DNA from: Misgurnus anguillicaudatus
Lineage: Eukaryota; Chordata; Actinopteri; Cypriniformes; Cobitidae
DNA: 64,000 nucleotides
NCBI RefSeq assembly: GCF_027580225.2
Contig: NC_073343.2
Span: 992,001-1,056,000, forward strand
Reading direction: 5' to 3'
The notes under the pieces are model-generated. The model searched no databases. It had not been told where the DNA came from and saw only the letters and a program-made list of their open reading frames with translations. Below are positions 34,652 to 47,500 of this stretch, piece after piece. The position numbers were made by a program, and so were the translations under genes. Each line of letters opens with the position of its first letter. Positions within the stretch are counted from its first letter, which is position 1.

Positions 34652-37600
34652 TCATGTGTCATCTAAATCAGCTGTGTTGCTGTCACTGTCATTGGCCACC
34701 AGCACCTCTCTGTTCTCATAAGTCCAAAATCCATTGAGATCAATAAGAATACTCGAGACTGTATCACCCTGTCCACTATTCACTAGGTCCTGTAGAGTGA
34801 TTTTATATGGATCCTTGGGCTTTACCATATCAAAGATTTCATCCTGTAGGCATAAAAACACAAATCATGATTGCACCAACTTCTTGCTTATAATTCTGAA
34901 TTCTCCAAGTGATGGCATGTAACATACAGTCTTATATAAGAGCAAAAAGCTTTGTACCTTAACATCCTGAAAGGAAACTGGCTCCTGTCCATGGATTTTC
35001 ATCTGTTCCTGAATAGCCTGAGTTGCATAAAAACTTGCATTCAAACTTCAAAATATTTAATGTGATTTTATCTAGCATACACGGCCTATGAGTGATTATA
35101 ATAAAAAAGTAACAGAATTGATACGGACTAAAACAGAAAATCATAATTTTCAGCTATAGACCACTGTTACATCTTGTGATTTAATGATTATTTAAAAAAA
35201 AACTATTTAAAAAATGGCCGTCAAATGTACCTGCAATTACATAATCACCCCATATCTTAAATCCTTTCCAAACATTTTCCTTACCCTGAAAAAGAAATTG
35301 AGGGCAAAAACATTGAGGTATCCTTTGTTTTCCATGTCCAGCAGTTTGAAAATATACTGAAGCGCTGCAGGCTCTTTTCTGTTCTCTAGAGCCAGCACAA
35401 AGTCTAGATAGGTCTTATAGTCCTAAATGAAATGTGAGAAATGTTTTTAGATTAGAAATAATTGACTCTACGAAAAATCATGTGATTAAGTCTGATGCTT
35501 TTACCATTTCGCCATCATAGGTTAAGCACTCCTGGTAGACACGGTCTAGGAAAACGCCAGTAAGAGTTCCTGTGCCGTACCGAGACAGCTCTTCCTTACT
35601 GAGCATTCCATTATGATCCTTATCCAGGTTAAGGTACTGACCTATAAACAGGAAAATCAGGTTACCTGTACCATCAACTAACAGATACAGGGTTCCCACA
35701 CCTTAGTTAACTTTAAATTCAAGGACTTTCCAGGTCCAATACCCTTAAATTTAAGGACTAAATGTGGGGACACATTTCAAGTGAGAGCAAGGTTACATTG
35801 TGTTACTTTTAAAGATATATTGTTACAGTTCCCTTTCGAGGGAACTTGCACTGCATTACTGGGGTGACACTTTGGGGACGTCTCCGGGTGTAAGTGCGTC
35901 TGAATGTGTATATCAAATTCAACTAATGGGGAGGCTTAACAACAAAGACAGGTTGACGCGGGAGCCAGGAAGTATATCGCTATCTGAAATATCGCCAAAG
36001 ACAGCGTTACAGAGATGCAGAAAGTATGGCAAGGGAGATGCAGTTCCTCGTTCCCTTACATACGTAACCAGAGACATTTTCATGTGTCAAACACAACTAT
36101 GCAAAAAAGCATTTTGGTATCAATCAACATTCGCATGCAGAATATATAAGCATTTAAAGTGAACAGTTTAGCATGTGTGCTTAAAAAGTCTAGAATTTTT
36201 ATGATCCTACACTACACAGGGAATAATATGGATTTTTTTCCATAACACTTGCATAAAATAGATTCAAGCACTCTCAATAACCTGTAACTATGTATTTATA
36301 TTTTCAAAATATCCCAGGGCCTTGAATTCCCCCCCCCAGATTCACAAACTTTTAAAAATTTTAAGGACCCGTGGGAACCCTGCAGATGGCATGATAATTA
36401 TTTTATTGCTATGCGAAATTTAGGTGAAGGAAGATAGAAACATAATTCTTTTAAGTTGTGGGCTAGATGGATTTTTTAATTAGTAATAGAATATGTTACA
36501 ATAAATTTACAAAATCATATTTCAATGTCATCTGCCATATCAAACCTGTACATAACATTGATCAGTAATGAGAGAATTTCGTAGGAATACCATAAACTCG
36601 AAGGGCGGAAGGCGCAGAAAACCAATTGGACTCCTGACTCTCCTTTGAAAGCTCCTCATCTCTAAGCTGAAAATTAAAACATAATATTAGCTTGATCTTG
36701 CACGCTCATCAGACATCAAAACTAGACTATGCAGGTTTACTTGAGCCAAAATGTATAAACTACCTCAAGTAGATCATCCAAGAAACTGCAAGCCAGGATG
36801 TCCTGAATTTTTATTTTTCCTACAAACCAGACATAAGAATTTAAACTTAAGCATGTAAATTATCTTTGTCATTACACTTTTTTTCAAATGCTGACATTTT
36901 AACCCCTGTCACAGGCCCACATGTGGGCCCAAATTGTTTATGTAACTTAAACCGATAATAGCCAATTCAAAAACTAAAATTATCTTGACAAAATTTATCT
37001 TTGGAAATCTCTAAGAATGTATTTTTTATATTTCATCACCATTTTGAGAAATGATACTAATTAATGTCTTTGTGTCAGTTTATTGTTTAAAATGGTCCGC
37101 AAATGTGCGTTTCATATATGCACCACATGACCTTGCGACATCATTACGCAATTACGTGAGGTCGCACTGGCTCGTCACACATCCGGAGGAAGATAAGAAG
37201 TTGTGGTTTAAAAGTGCATATTTTTATTTTTCTTGCCGAAAATGACAATTGTTTCACTAGATAAGACCCTTATTCCTCGTTTGGGATTGTTTAGAGTCCT
37301 TTGGAACTGCAATTTTAAACTGCATTAAAACTGTTGGGGTCCATTAAAATGAGAAAAATCCTGGAACGTTTTCCTCAAAAAACATATTTTTTTCACCACT
37401 GAACAAAGAAAGACATCAACATTTTGGATGACATGGTGGTGAGTAAATTATCTGGATTTTTTTTAAGAAAATGGACTAATCCTTAATCCTTAATATCTTA
37501 TTAAACATCTTGACAACCTATATATCATTGAAAAGCTCATTATTTACATAATTCAAAACTTTTTTGCAGTAATAATAATTCAGTGACAGTATTGTATTAA

Positions 37601-40600
37601 CAGCAAACCAATGACACCTAGTGGCTTTTGTTGGTAAAACCACTGAAAGTGTGAAAAAATTTTTTTGTGATTTAAATTTAAAATTTGGAAACTTTTGGGC
37701 ATTTTTTTTCTATAATTCTATAAAATATATACTTAATTGGATTATTTTATTTATTAAAAATCAATTAAACTGCTATAACTATTATTTATTTAATATTACT
37801 ACATGATACTTACCAGTGTGCAGTGGATCAAGAAAGAAGAAGAACTTGCGGACAGCCGTGCAAACATAAAACGAATAGAAGGATTTTTCCAAGCCATCCA
37901 GTTGTGGTAGAGTAGGAATCAACTCTAGAATGTAGTTTTCCAAATCCTGCACAAAAACACAGGCATACAGTGTTTACATTTTAAATAATACAGCTACTGA
38001 TATGTGCCTTTGCGGATTTCTGATGTTAGAATATGATTACTTACAGATTCACGGAGATAACCCTGACCAGCTACATCATAGAGGCTCAAACCAATCCTGG
38101 TCTGGTGCAGCCACACTACCAGAAGAAAAGCAGATTAATTATTGAATCATCTATACAGTACAACCGAATTACTGTGTTCAGTTTTAACAAAAGACTTTCT
38201 ATAATAATTACCCGACCTCATACAATGAAAATGCAGTGAGATCAGCATTGACAAAGCTATAACTACCTTTTCTCATGACATAGTTGAAGAACTGCATTAT
38301 AGATATTCGCCCATATGGATCATTATGAAGCAGTTTGGCGTAGACTCTGGCTGTGAAAAAAAGCCTAAAGGGAATGAAGATTGAGAAAGAAAGATCTCAC
38401 TAATTTTTAAGCAAGTTAGAATATATTTATATATTTACGCATTAGACTGATTTAAAATATTTGATCTACATATTTTTTTAAATAATGCACTTACTTGCAT
38501 TTTGCACCTGCTTTTTCTCCAACCTTGAGAAAACTCTCATAACTGATCATGGCCTCATCGCCGGCCGTAGGTGGCACTTGATGTTTATCAAGCAGAAACC
38601 AAAGGTTCTGCAAAAGGGATAACATTGCATTACGAAAAAATACCACTTCAACAAAGACAAGCTAGTAAACCAAAGCAGCTTTTTAAAACTATAACACATG
38701 TTTAGTAAAATCTCTCTTACTTGTAACTCCTCATTGTCGAGAAGCTCACGGCTCTTCCTCTGAAGAAACACGGCCCTCGACTCTTCTCTGAGCTTCTGCA
38801 GCAGGACTTCATCTTCTGCAGGAAGCTGCCATGAAATATTGTAAAAAAAAAAAAAACTCTTTTTATGATGTCTTTTGGACAGGTTATGATCAATAAATGT
38901 GAATGTATAATTTGTTATACAATTTAATAAACAGCAACCACTGACACTACACTGTACATTCTTATTACTAAAGAGATCTGAAACAACTCACTCTGTAGTA
39001 GAAGCGTGGGATGTGTCTTAACGAATTGCCTTCACTTTGACCCCCTTTCCATTCTGTGTAATACTTGGTAAAAAGTTTGGTTTCCTCCGCTGTCTTCTCT
39101 TCGTTTGTCCTGTTATCTGATCCGACATCAAGAGTGATTTTTACACACATCATACACAAGCCTCTTTTATTTATATTCATTATAGTCTCAACCGTAATGA
39201 CTTGGTTGGTAGTAACATATACTTAAACTGGTTTTATTTATGTTTTTTTACCAGAAAGCAAACACTAAGAAAGCTTACTGTCATCTCCCCACATATTATA
39301 TACTATCTGTAGATATGCACAGATGTATCGCCACTAGGGCTGTGCAAAAATATCGATACAGCTAACTATCGTGATAGTTAGCTGTATCGATAGTGTATCG
39401 GTATTTCGATCTCGACTATCGATATTTTAAAACTCATCAAATCCCTCTGTGTGCGTCAAACGATCCCCTCCGCCGCTGCTGTAGTTGTCACTGTCTAGTT
39501 GTCTGCCATATACGGCCATTCGGCCAATGTCTCAGAAGTTAGAGGGAGTGAGAAATGGCAGAATATTTAAAAACACCTGCAGCTTTCAAAGAGCTGCAGG
39601 TGTTCAGCTCTATTTTTATACATTTTTGATAAAAAAAGAAAAAGTATTCCAATGTATCACAACATGCAACGTATTGTATTGTATCGTGATACACTGTATC
39701 ATGGCCCATGTATCGTAAAAAAAAACCTGATATAATAAACCGATATTTTACTAATTTAAGTTCTATTACTAACGTTTTTCTCTGGGTGAAATTAATAAAT
39801 AGTAGAACTGGGGCTGGGTATCGATTCAGATGTTCCAGATCGATTCGATTTCGATTCACAAGCTATCAAATCGATCCGATTCCGATTCTCGGTTCGAATT
39901 TTATTAAACTCTTTTATTTTAGGTACACTTGGGTACATTATTACACCAGGTTTAAAAAAAAAACGATTAATCAAAAAATCTATTTTTTTGCCCAGCCCTG
40001 AGTAGAACACATGCTTTAAAATGCTGTAAATCATGTCAGTGATATCGGTATAAGCCAATAGTTTCCTATAATAATTTGTCAAAATCCTATTGGTGCATCC
40101 GTGGTCAGCAATTTTTATAATGAATTTTTTAAATAATTTTTGCAGCAGGCATTTGTAAAAGGGGTACGTATGTGAAGTCTTAGCTCAAAATACCATGTAG
40201 ATAATTTATTATAGCATGTTAAAATTGCCACTTTGTAGGTGTGGGCAAAATGTGCCTTTTTGGGTGTGTCCTTTAAATGCAAATGAGCTGATGAAATGCA
40301 AACACTAATCACAATGATGGCGGTTTGTTGAAATTGAAACTCAATTGTGCTGTCAATTATTTATTTTCTTTCTGTCTGCACTAAACGGCAGTGCCGTGAA
40401 TGGATAGTGCAGATTAAGGGGCGGTATTATTATAATAAGATCCCCTTCTGACATCACAAGGGGAGCCAAATTTCAATTCCCTAATTTTTCACATGCTTAA
40501 AGAGAATGGTTGACCAAAACTAAGTTACTGGGTTGTTCTTTTTCACATTTTCTAGGTTGATATAGAAGTGCTGGGGACCCAATTATAGCACTTAAACATG

Positions 40601-40954
40601 AAAAAATCAGATTTTCATGGTATGCCCTATTTAACTGTTTTATTTGTAGTAAGTAACCATAGTTTGGTTCATGGCAGTTTAACACAGACATAAATAAGAC
40701 TTCTGCCCTGACTGTCCTACTAAATTTGATTTACTTCAGTTAGCCTAACTAACCACCGTAAATTCATTGATTAAATCTTAAATGATCAATTCAGTCTTTT
40801 TGACTTAATCGTGTCCACTAACTGACAATCCACGGTTACATTTCACTAAAACAGCGAACGTTAGTCAGCACGTTATAACTTTAACGTTACCTTTGTTCGA
40901 GTCGAGTCGTCGTTTTAGTAAATCCTTCCAATGTGCAGTCTTGTCGTTGGCCAT
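34652..40954 (-). CDS. ppp2r3c: PP2A regulatory subunit B''gamma (G5PR)
   Basis: PPP2R3C is a regulatory B'' subunit of protein phosphatase 2A that binds calcium through EF-hand motifs and is linked to centrosome and lymphocyte functions. Thirteen minus-strand exons: 40954-40891, 39116-38992, 38825-38721, 38607-38495, 38364-38267, 38115-38045, 37946-37814, 36819-36764, 36666-36591, 35641-35505, 35422-35285, 35017-34958, 34843-34652. These give 455 residues (human 453). A canonical EF-hand loop sits at residues 287-298 (DKDHNGMLSKEE). A weaker one lies near 355 (DMENKGYLN). Blocks such as RIGLSLYDVAGQGYLRES and the C-terminus NREVLVANDSDSNTADLDDT match the family closely. The start opens MANDKTAHWKDLLKRRL. 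Introns hold DNA-transposon remnants (35688-36382, 37036-37490, 39352-40640). Confidence 0.97.
35688..36382. mobile_element. DNA element with CAGGGTTCCCAC ends
   Basis: Ends CAGGGTTCCCAC and GTGGGAACCCTG are exact inverses. Flanks CAGATA and CAGATG suggest a 6-bp target duplication with one change. The inner part matches 27916-28375, showing that copy is truncated. It lies in a ppp2r3c intron. Non-autonomous. Confidence 0.8.
37036..37490. mobile_element. Family A element copy 3 (partial)
   Basis: Matches the right half of 5697-6566 (GATACTAATTAATGTCTTTG onward to AAAATGGACTAATCC). The left half is absent. It lies in a ppp2r3c intron. Confidence 0.75.
39352..39391. repeat. Perfect 19-bp palindrome in a decayed element
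   Basis: ATCGATACAGCTAACTATC and its exact inverse are separated by GT. It is part of a stretch starting TAGGGCTGTGCAAAAATATC at 39335, rich in ATCGATA words, that looks like a hAT element without a clear right end (to about 39797). Confidence 0.8.
39809..40000. mobile_element. hAT-type MITE with 8-bp duplication AGTAGAAC
   Basis: AGTAGAAC lies at 39801-39808 and again at 40001-40008. Ends are GGGGCTGGG and CCCAGCCCTG. The 8-bp duplication and end words fit the hAT superfamily. 192 bp, non-autonomous. Confidence 0.85.
40190..40640. repeat. Interspersed repeat copy (relative at 3558-3815)
   Basis: Shares GACATCACAAGGGGAGCC, AATGGATAGTGCAG and GGGGACCCAATTATAGCACT with the mia2 intron copy. 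This one is longer. It sits in ppp2r3c intron 1, upstream of the second exon. Confidence 0.7.
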
Positions 40955-41506
40955 AACTTTATTTCATTATACTATTTATTTTAAATTAAATGTATTTAGG
41001 ATAATGCACTCAAAAATATGGTTTAGTTAGCGTTGTGTTTACGTTTCCTAGCAAGAGAGTGACGTGCAGGCGCGGTGACGTCATCAGGAAGCGACCGCAG
41101 GAGCTTGAATGGCTGCTCACACTGACATTTTAGATCTAACGTTAATAACTTTTATACGATCGTGTAAGTTATTTGTCTTTGTTTAAATTGTCGATACGTT
41201 TATTTACAAATTGAAGGTTTAAACAGAATAACGATAATTAAATGATATCTGTATATAATCTATTATAATGTCTGATTAAAGTACATAATGACATTTATTT
41301 ATCAAATAAGTAACTGAAAATGTTTCTTCATATTTGTTAGTTTTGTGGAAAAAAACTTGTATAATGTCCCAATAACTAACTGCACTATTCTGCTAGTGGC
41401 TTGTGTTTTTGTAAGCCATTCAGTCACTTATTGCTTATTATACAAATAATTATTTATATGAAGGTTTAATAAGGATTTAGTGGGTGTGTAAAAATCAACC
41501 AGGGCA
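40955..41506. promoter_or_regulatory. Bidirectional promoter, ppp2r3c / prorp
   Basis: Only 552 bases separate the two start codons of these head-to-head genes. TGACGTCA at 41076-41083 is followed by an ETS-type core (AGGAAG, 41085-41090), and a second TGACGTG half lies near 41060. No TATA box is evident. The AT-rich part 41200-41500 is probably prorp leader or a leader intron: AACCAG at 41497-41502 could be an acceptor just before the ATG at 41507. Confidence 0.6.
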
Positions 41507-44500
41507 ATGGGGTCTCTTGCTATGTTAAAATCAGGGACTTGTGTGAAGCATTTTTGCACATGGGTTGGCAGCCCTATATTCATCCGACCTGCTTTTGCTT
41601 GTTCTCCAAAATATAACATCCTGCATTCTGTCCGATTTATCACTGAGCCAAAGTTTTACTGCACAAAAGGAGATAAACAAGCACAATCGTACAGCAGAAT
41701 ACCTAAAGAGAGAGGTTTCACTGCTAGAGCAAGACCTGCATTCCCCAATTCAGTATTCACAGCTGGCACAGCCAAAAGAACAGCTGAATATCTGAAAAAG
41801 CGAGCTGGGGAGGATCCCGAGGAACTGTCGAATAATACATCTGTGAGAGGCAGAGGGTCTTTAAAGGTCACCCTCCCTGATCATCCACTGACCACATCTG
41901 AATGGGCAAAACTGAAAGAGACCTCCACTAAACCTGAGCGTTTCGCAAAACAAATGATGGAGGGCCTTCTAGCAGCCAGAGCAGATGTCAACATTGCCAA
42001 ATCTCTCTTGTCCTACGAGGCCCAAGATAAAGGCACCCTGCCCTACGAACTCCTTTTGAGGTACCTCACGCTGTGTGTCATGGGTGGGCATCAATCAGAG
42101 GTATTTGACACTTATGACATCATGAGGTCTTGCTTTAAGACGCTCGACACCGGAGCCTCCTCTCTGTTTATTAAAGGTTTCAGTCAAACAGAACGCTGGA
42201 GGGAGGCGCTTGTCGTGTTGGAGGGTATGAAAAAGGCCCTCTTGCCGTCTCCAGGTAACTATGGTGATGCCATCGCTGGGGCGGCTCTTCACGGTGACAT
42301 TGACACAAGCTGGATGCTATACACTGAGCTTCTGGAGCAAGGTCTCGTTCCACATCAAGATACCTGGCAGTGCTTATTTCAGAGCGGTGTCAGTCATCGT
42401 GGACAGGAAGACAAGCTCTTTTCTATCCTGACATATATGAGAGATAATCAGATCTACCCAGAGGAACCATTGGTTAAAACTATCAAAGCATGGTTTGAGA
42501 GGTAGGCTTTTGTTTTTTTTATCATGGTTTTCTGTTTTTTAGATCTTTATTTTAACAGTCTTTTATATCCATCTGCACAGTTTACCGGATCAAAAATGGA
42601 GTGGAAGATTCTCATCCGTGACCACCAGGTATGCATTTATATTTTTTAAGATGCATGATGTTTCCGAATAAAATTCTGCCTCCCAGTGGCAAGGAAAAAT
42701 CTGTATGATGCCACAGTACAGGAGTGGGGTTAATAACGGCCCTAATGTGGATCTTGGAATGAGGGAAGCTAGGAGTGGGTGAAAAGAATCCGGTCTCTTT
42801 ACAACTCTTGTTAGTTAGTTAGTTTATTTATTTAGATGTTAAATTATTTTTTGATCGAAATGTCTTGCGTTTCAGTGGAGAATGCCAACATTGCAAGACA
42901 TCGCTGGAATCTATTCAGCTGACTGAGGAAGAGTATGCACAGTTGAAGGACAGAGTAATGAAGGATGTGATCGAGGGAAGGGACATCTTCAACAAGACCA
43001 CTCCAGAGGTCTGTCTCTTACATCTCTTTAAAGAATATTAAAGGGACACTCCACTTTTTTTTTGAAAATATCTAATTTTTCAGCTCCCCTAGAGTTAAAT
43101 ATTTGATTTTTACCTTTTTGGAATCCATTCAGCTGATCTCGGGTCTGGCTGTAACACTTTTAGGATAGCTTAGCACAACTTGACACTGTAGTTACATTGT
43201 GTACTAAGACCGACAGAAAATTAAAAGTTGCAATTTTCTAGGCACATATGGCTATGAACTATACTCTCATTCTGACGTAATAATCAAGGACATTACGCAG
43301 CAGCCGAAAATAGTCCCCTTGGTAACATTCATGTTATTATTTTTGGGCACTGCATAATATCATTGCACCTCCGGCAGCCATGTTACGGCAGCAAAGTCCT
43401 TGATTATTACGCCAGAATGAGAGTTTAGTTCCTAGCCATATCTGCCTAGAAAATTGCAACTTTATTTTTCCGTCGGTCTTAGTACACGATGTAACTACAG
43501 AAGAGTCAAGTTTTAAATAGGAAAAATATCCAAACTCTTTGGGTTATTTTTGAGAGCGATGCTGGTGGTCTAATCGGATTCAGTGGATTGTGCTGAGCTA
43601 TGCTGGAGGTGCTAGCGCCAGACCCGGAGATCGTCTGAATGGATTTTAAAAAGGTTAAAATCAAATGTTTTACTCTAGGGGAGCTGGTAAATGAGCATAT
43701 TTTCAAAAAGCGTCTCTAAAGTGTCTCTTTAAGAATAATTCAGCGCAAAATGAACATAAGCTCATATTTTACTCACTCAAGCCTTCCCATGTATATATGA
43801 CTTTCTTTAATCATCCAAACACAGTCAAAGTTATATCAAATAATATCCTGGCTCTTTTTTAGCTTTATAATCGCATTTGATAGTGATTTATCGTCGAAGA
43901 TCCAAAAAGATCATTCATCCATCAAAAACGAATCCATACAGTTATTAAATGTCTTTGAGGTGAAACGATGGGTTTTTGCAAGGAAACATTTATATTTCAA
44001 ACTTTACACAGGGTTCCTATGGGTCATGGAATTTCTGGAATCTCATGGAATTTTTGAAGGTCTTTCCAGACATTGAGAGTCAGGAAATTTTCTATTTTTA
44101 TGTCATGAAATATCAGGGTTTTTTGTTTGTTGCTTTAAATTTTAATTTCCATTTATCAAAATGTAATCCGCTTGTTAACTTGTGATGTAAGGAATACCAT
44201 TTCCGGGTCCAAGCCTTCGGTGACTACAATTTAAACAGCTGTTTACTGGCACTTTTTTATTCATTTTAGGAATTTAAGCAAAATTTTTATGGTGTACACT
44301 ACATTATCAAGGCTCAAGGCATTCCGGACATAGGTCATGAAAATTCCGCTTTTTATTCAGGGAATTTGACATTTGACTTAGAATGGGAACCCTGTTTACA
44401 ATCTATGATTAAACAACGCATGCTCCCAGGAGAGTTGAGGTCAGGCAGTTTCATCTCAGAAAATATTTAATAACTGTATATGAATTAGTTTTAAATGGAT

Positions 44501-47500
44501 GGATGGATGCACTTTGTGGAACTTTAAAAATGGGGCACTATCCAGTGCTATTAAAGCTGAAAAGTCAGGAAATTATTTAATATAACTCAGATTGTGTTTG
44601 GCTGAAAGAAGAAAGCCATATACACCTGTAATGGCTTAAAGATGAGTAAAATATGAGCTAATTTTCAGTTTTGGGTTTACTACAAGCATGTCACACTTTA
44701 TACCTTAAAGGGATAGTTCACCCAAAAATTTAAATTCTGTCACAGCTGATTTTACCATTGACTTCCATAGTAGGAAAAACAAATACGATGGAATTCAATG
44801 GGTACCGTCAACTATGTGCTTGCCATCATTTATCAAAATATATTTTTTATCATTTAATACAATACTTCAAAAATATTTGTTTTCCTACTATGGAAGTCAA
44901 TGGTTACAAGCAGTTGTATGCTTACCATCATTTATCAAAATATCTTCTTTGTGTTCATCAGAGAAAGTAAATTCATACAGGTTTAGAACAAAAAATTATA
45001 ACAGAAATTTTATTTTTGGGTGAACTATCCCTTTAAACATGGCAATTGATTTTTCTTTTTGGCTCCACTAGATGGCGATAGTGTCTTAAACACCATATAT
45101 TCAACTGCACATATTTATTATTACCATATACACTGTATCATACTTGATTAACATAAATGATTAAATTTTTATTAAAACATGGAGTAGTTTATTTTGCACA
45201 AAATCAAATATGTGGAGAATAACAATATTTGAACGCGTAATACATGCCGACCTGAATAAGCTATTTTAAAAATACTTTAATACATTTTCCAACTGGAAAT
45301 GTAAAATAATTGAATTACATGAACATTAAAATGATTTGTGTGATCTGTTTCTGTGTACGACCAAACTGGCAGCAAGCTGCAACTACAAACGCATGGTTGG
45401 GTAGCCATCCAAAATTAGATGTTCCATGCAGTTTTGAGTTCCCTTATATTTGGAGTCTACCCCTGAATTGGATGATGTTGTTGTCTGGAGAGCTGCTTTT
45501 TCTGGCCGTGGGGTCTATAGATGTCAAAAGCATGTGATCCTGTCCAGTTCCACATTTAGATATGATGTAGGGGCTTTCCAACACATGTTTCTTCTTCATG
45601 TGTCTGCGGGTCCCCCAGTTTAGAAAGCTCACGCATGCTCTCCAACCAACGGCAGAAGGTCACAAGGCGATCAGCTCCCCTGAATTTCCATTTACCAGAG
45701 AGAACAGTCACGTCTGTCCGCGAACGCACTGGAAATGCATTCAATTATACCTCTTGGAATAATAAAGTACTCAGCATAGCCATAAACAGTCTCTGATTTG
45801 GTCTTGCACATGATTGATTCTGAGGCGCAGCTATTTCTGGTGCGCATGTGTGCTGTCGTAAAACGGCACAATGGGCTTTTACATTTTAAACCTCAGATGT
45901 CGTTCACATGAGTGACCCTGGAAAGTCCCTGCTTGCTTCTGTCTGCAGCTCTGCATGGACTTCAGCTCACCACCATCAATGCAGCAACGCTTTATGAAGT
46001 GAAACCAACGCAGGCCAGATAAACACCCGCGCTCAACGCTCTGCAGAAGTGTTTAACAGCCCCTGGCTTTATATGCGATCAGGTTGCACTTCAAAGCACA
46101 TAAAATGTGGCACTTTAGGGTGCATGACATAAATGCCACGTAGTGAGATCCAAGTGGCAAACTTTGTTTTTTGATAAGTGTTTTGTCACAGCTAAACTAT
46201 TTATGGGGCGTTTGTGCACGGTTGCACAGACAAGGCTTAAAGACTCATCATTTTCTCACTCTCATGTTGTTATAAACCTGTATACAGTTCTTTTTTTTTA
46301 AACAAGACATTCACTTACATAGTACTCTAGTCCCAGACTAAAATGCATGAGCTGTCAACAACTTGCATTGACGTAACATCTTAAAGGAAAACACCACCAT
46401 TTTTTAATATTTTACTATGTTCTTACCTCAACTTAGACGAATGAATACATACCTATCTTTTTACAATACTTGCACTTAATCTTTGTACATCGCGTTGTGA
46501 ATGTGTTATCATTCAGCCTAGCCCCATTCATTCCTTAGGATCCAAACAGGGATGAATTTAGAAGCCACCAAACACTTCCATGTTTTCCCTATTTAAAGAC
46601 CGTTACATGAGTAGTTACACGAGTAAGTATGGTGGCACTAAATAAAACTTTAGTTTGGAGCCATAGGAATGAATGGGACTAGGTTAAATGCTAACACGTT
46701 CACGAAGCGATGTACAAAGATTAAAAGTACATGCATTGAAAAAAGAAAGGTATGTATTAATTTAAACATGAGTAGTTACACAAGTAAGTATGGTGGCACA
46801 AAATAAAACTTTTGTTTGGAGCCATAGGAATGAATGGGGCTAGGCTAAATGCTAACACATTCACCAAGTGCTGTACAAAGATTAAAAGTGCATGTATTGA
46901 AAAAAATAGGTATGTATTAATTCATACATGAGTAGTTACACAAGTATGGTGGCACAAAATAAATCTTTTTTTTTTTGAGCCGTAGGAATGAATAGGGCTA
47001 GGCTAAATGCTAACACATTCACGAAGCGCTGTACAAAGATTAAAAGTGCACGCATTGAAAAAAAGATAGGTATGTATTCATTTATACATGAGTAGTTACA
47101 CAAGTAAGTATGGTGGCACAAAATAAAACTTTAGTTTTGAGCCATAGGAATGAATAGGGCTAGGCTAAATGCTAACACATTCACGAAGCGCTGTACAAAG
47201 ATTAAAAGTGCACGCATTGAAAAAAAGATAGGTATGTATTCATTTATACATGAGTAGTTACACAAGTAAGTATGGTGGCACAAAATAAAACTTTAGTTTT
47301 GAGCCATAGGAATGAATGGGGCTAGGCTAAATGCTAACACATTCACGAAGCGCTGTACAGAGATTAAAGTGCATACATTGAAAAAAGATAGATGTGTATT
47401 AATTCATCTCAGTTGCGGTAAGAACATAGTAAAATATTGAAAAATGGTGGTGTTTTCCTTTAAAATATATAATTGCTGTTGTTTTGTCTTAAGATGCACA

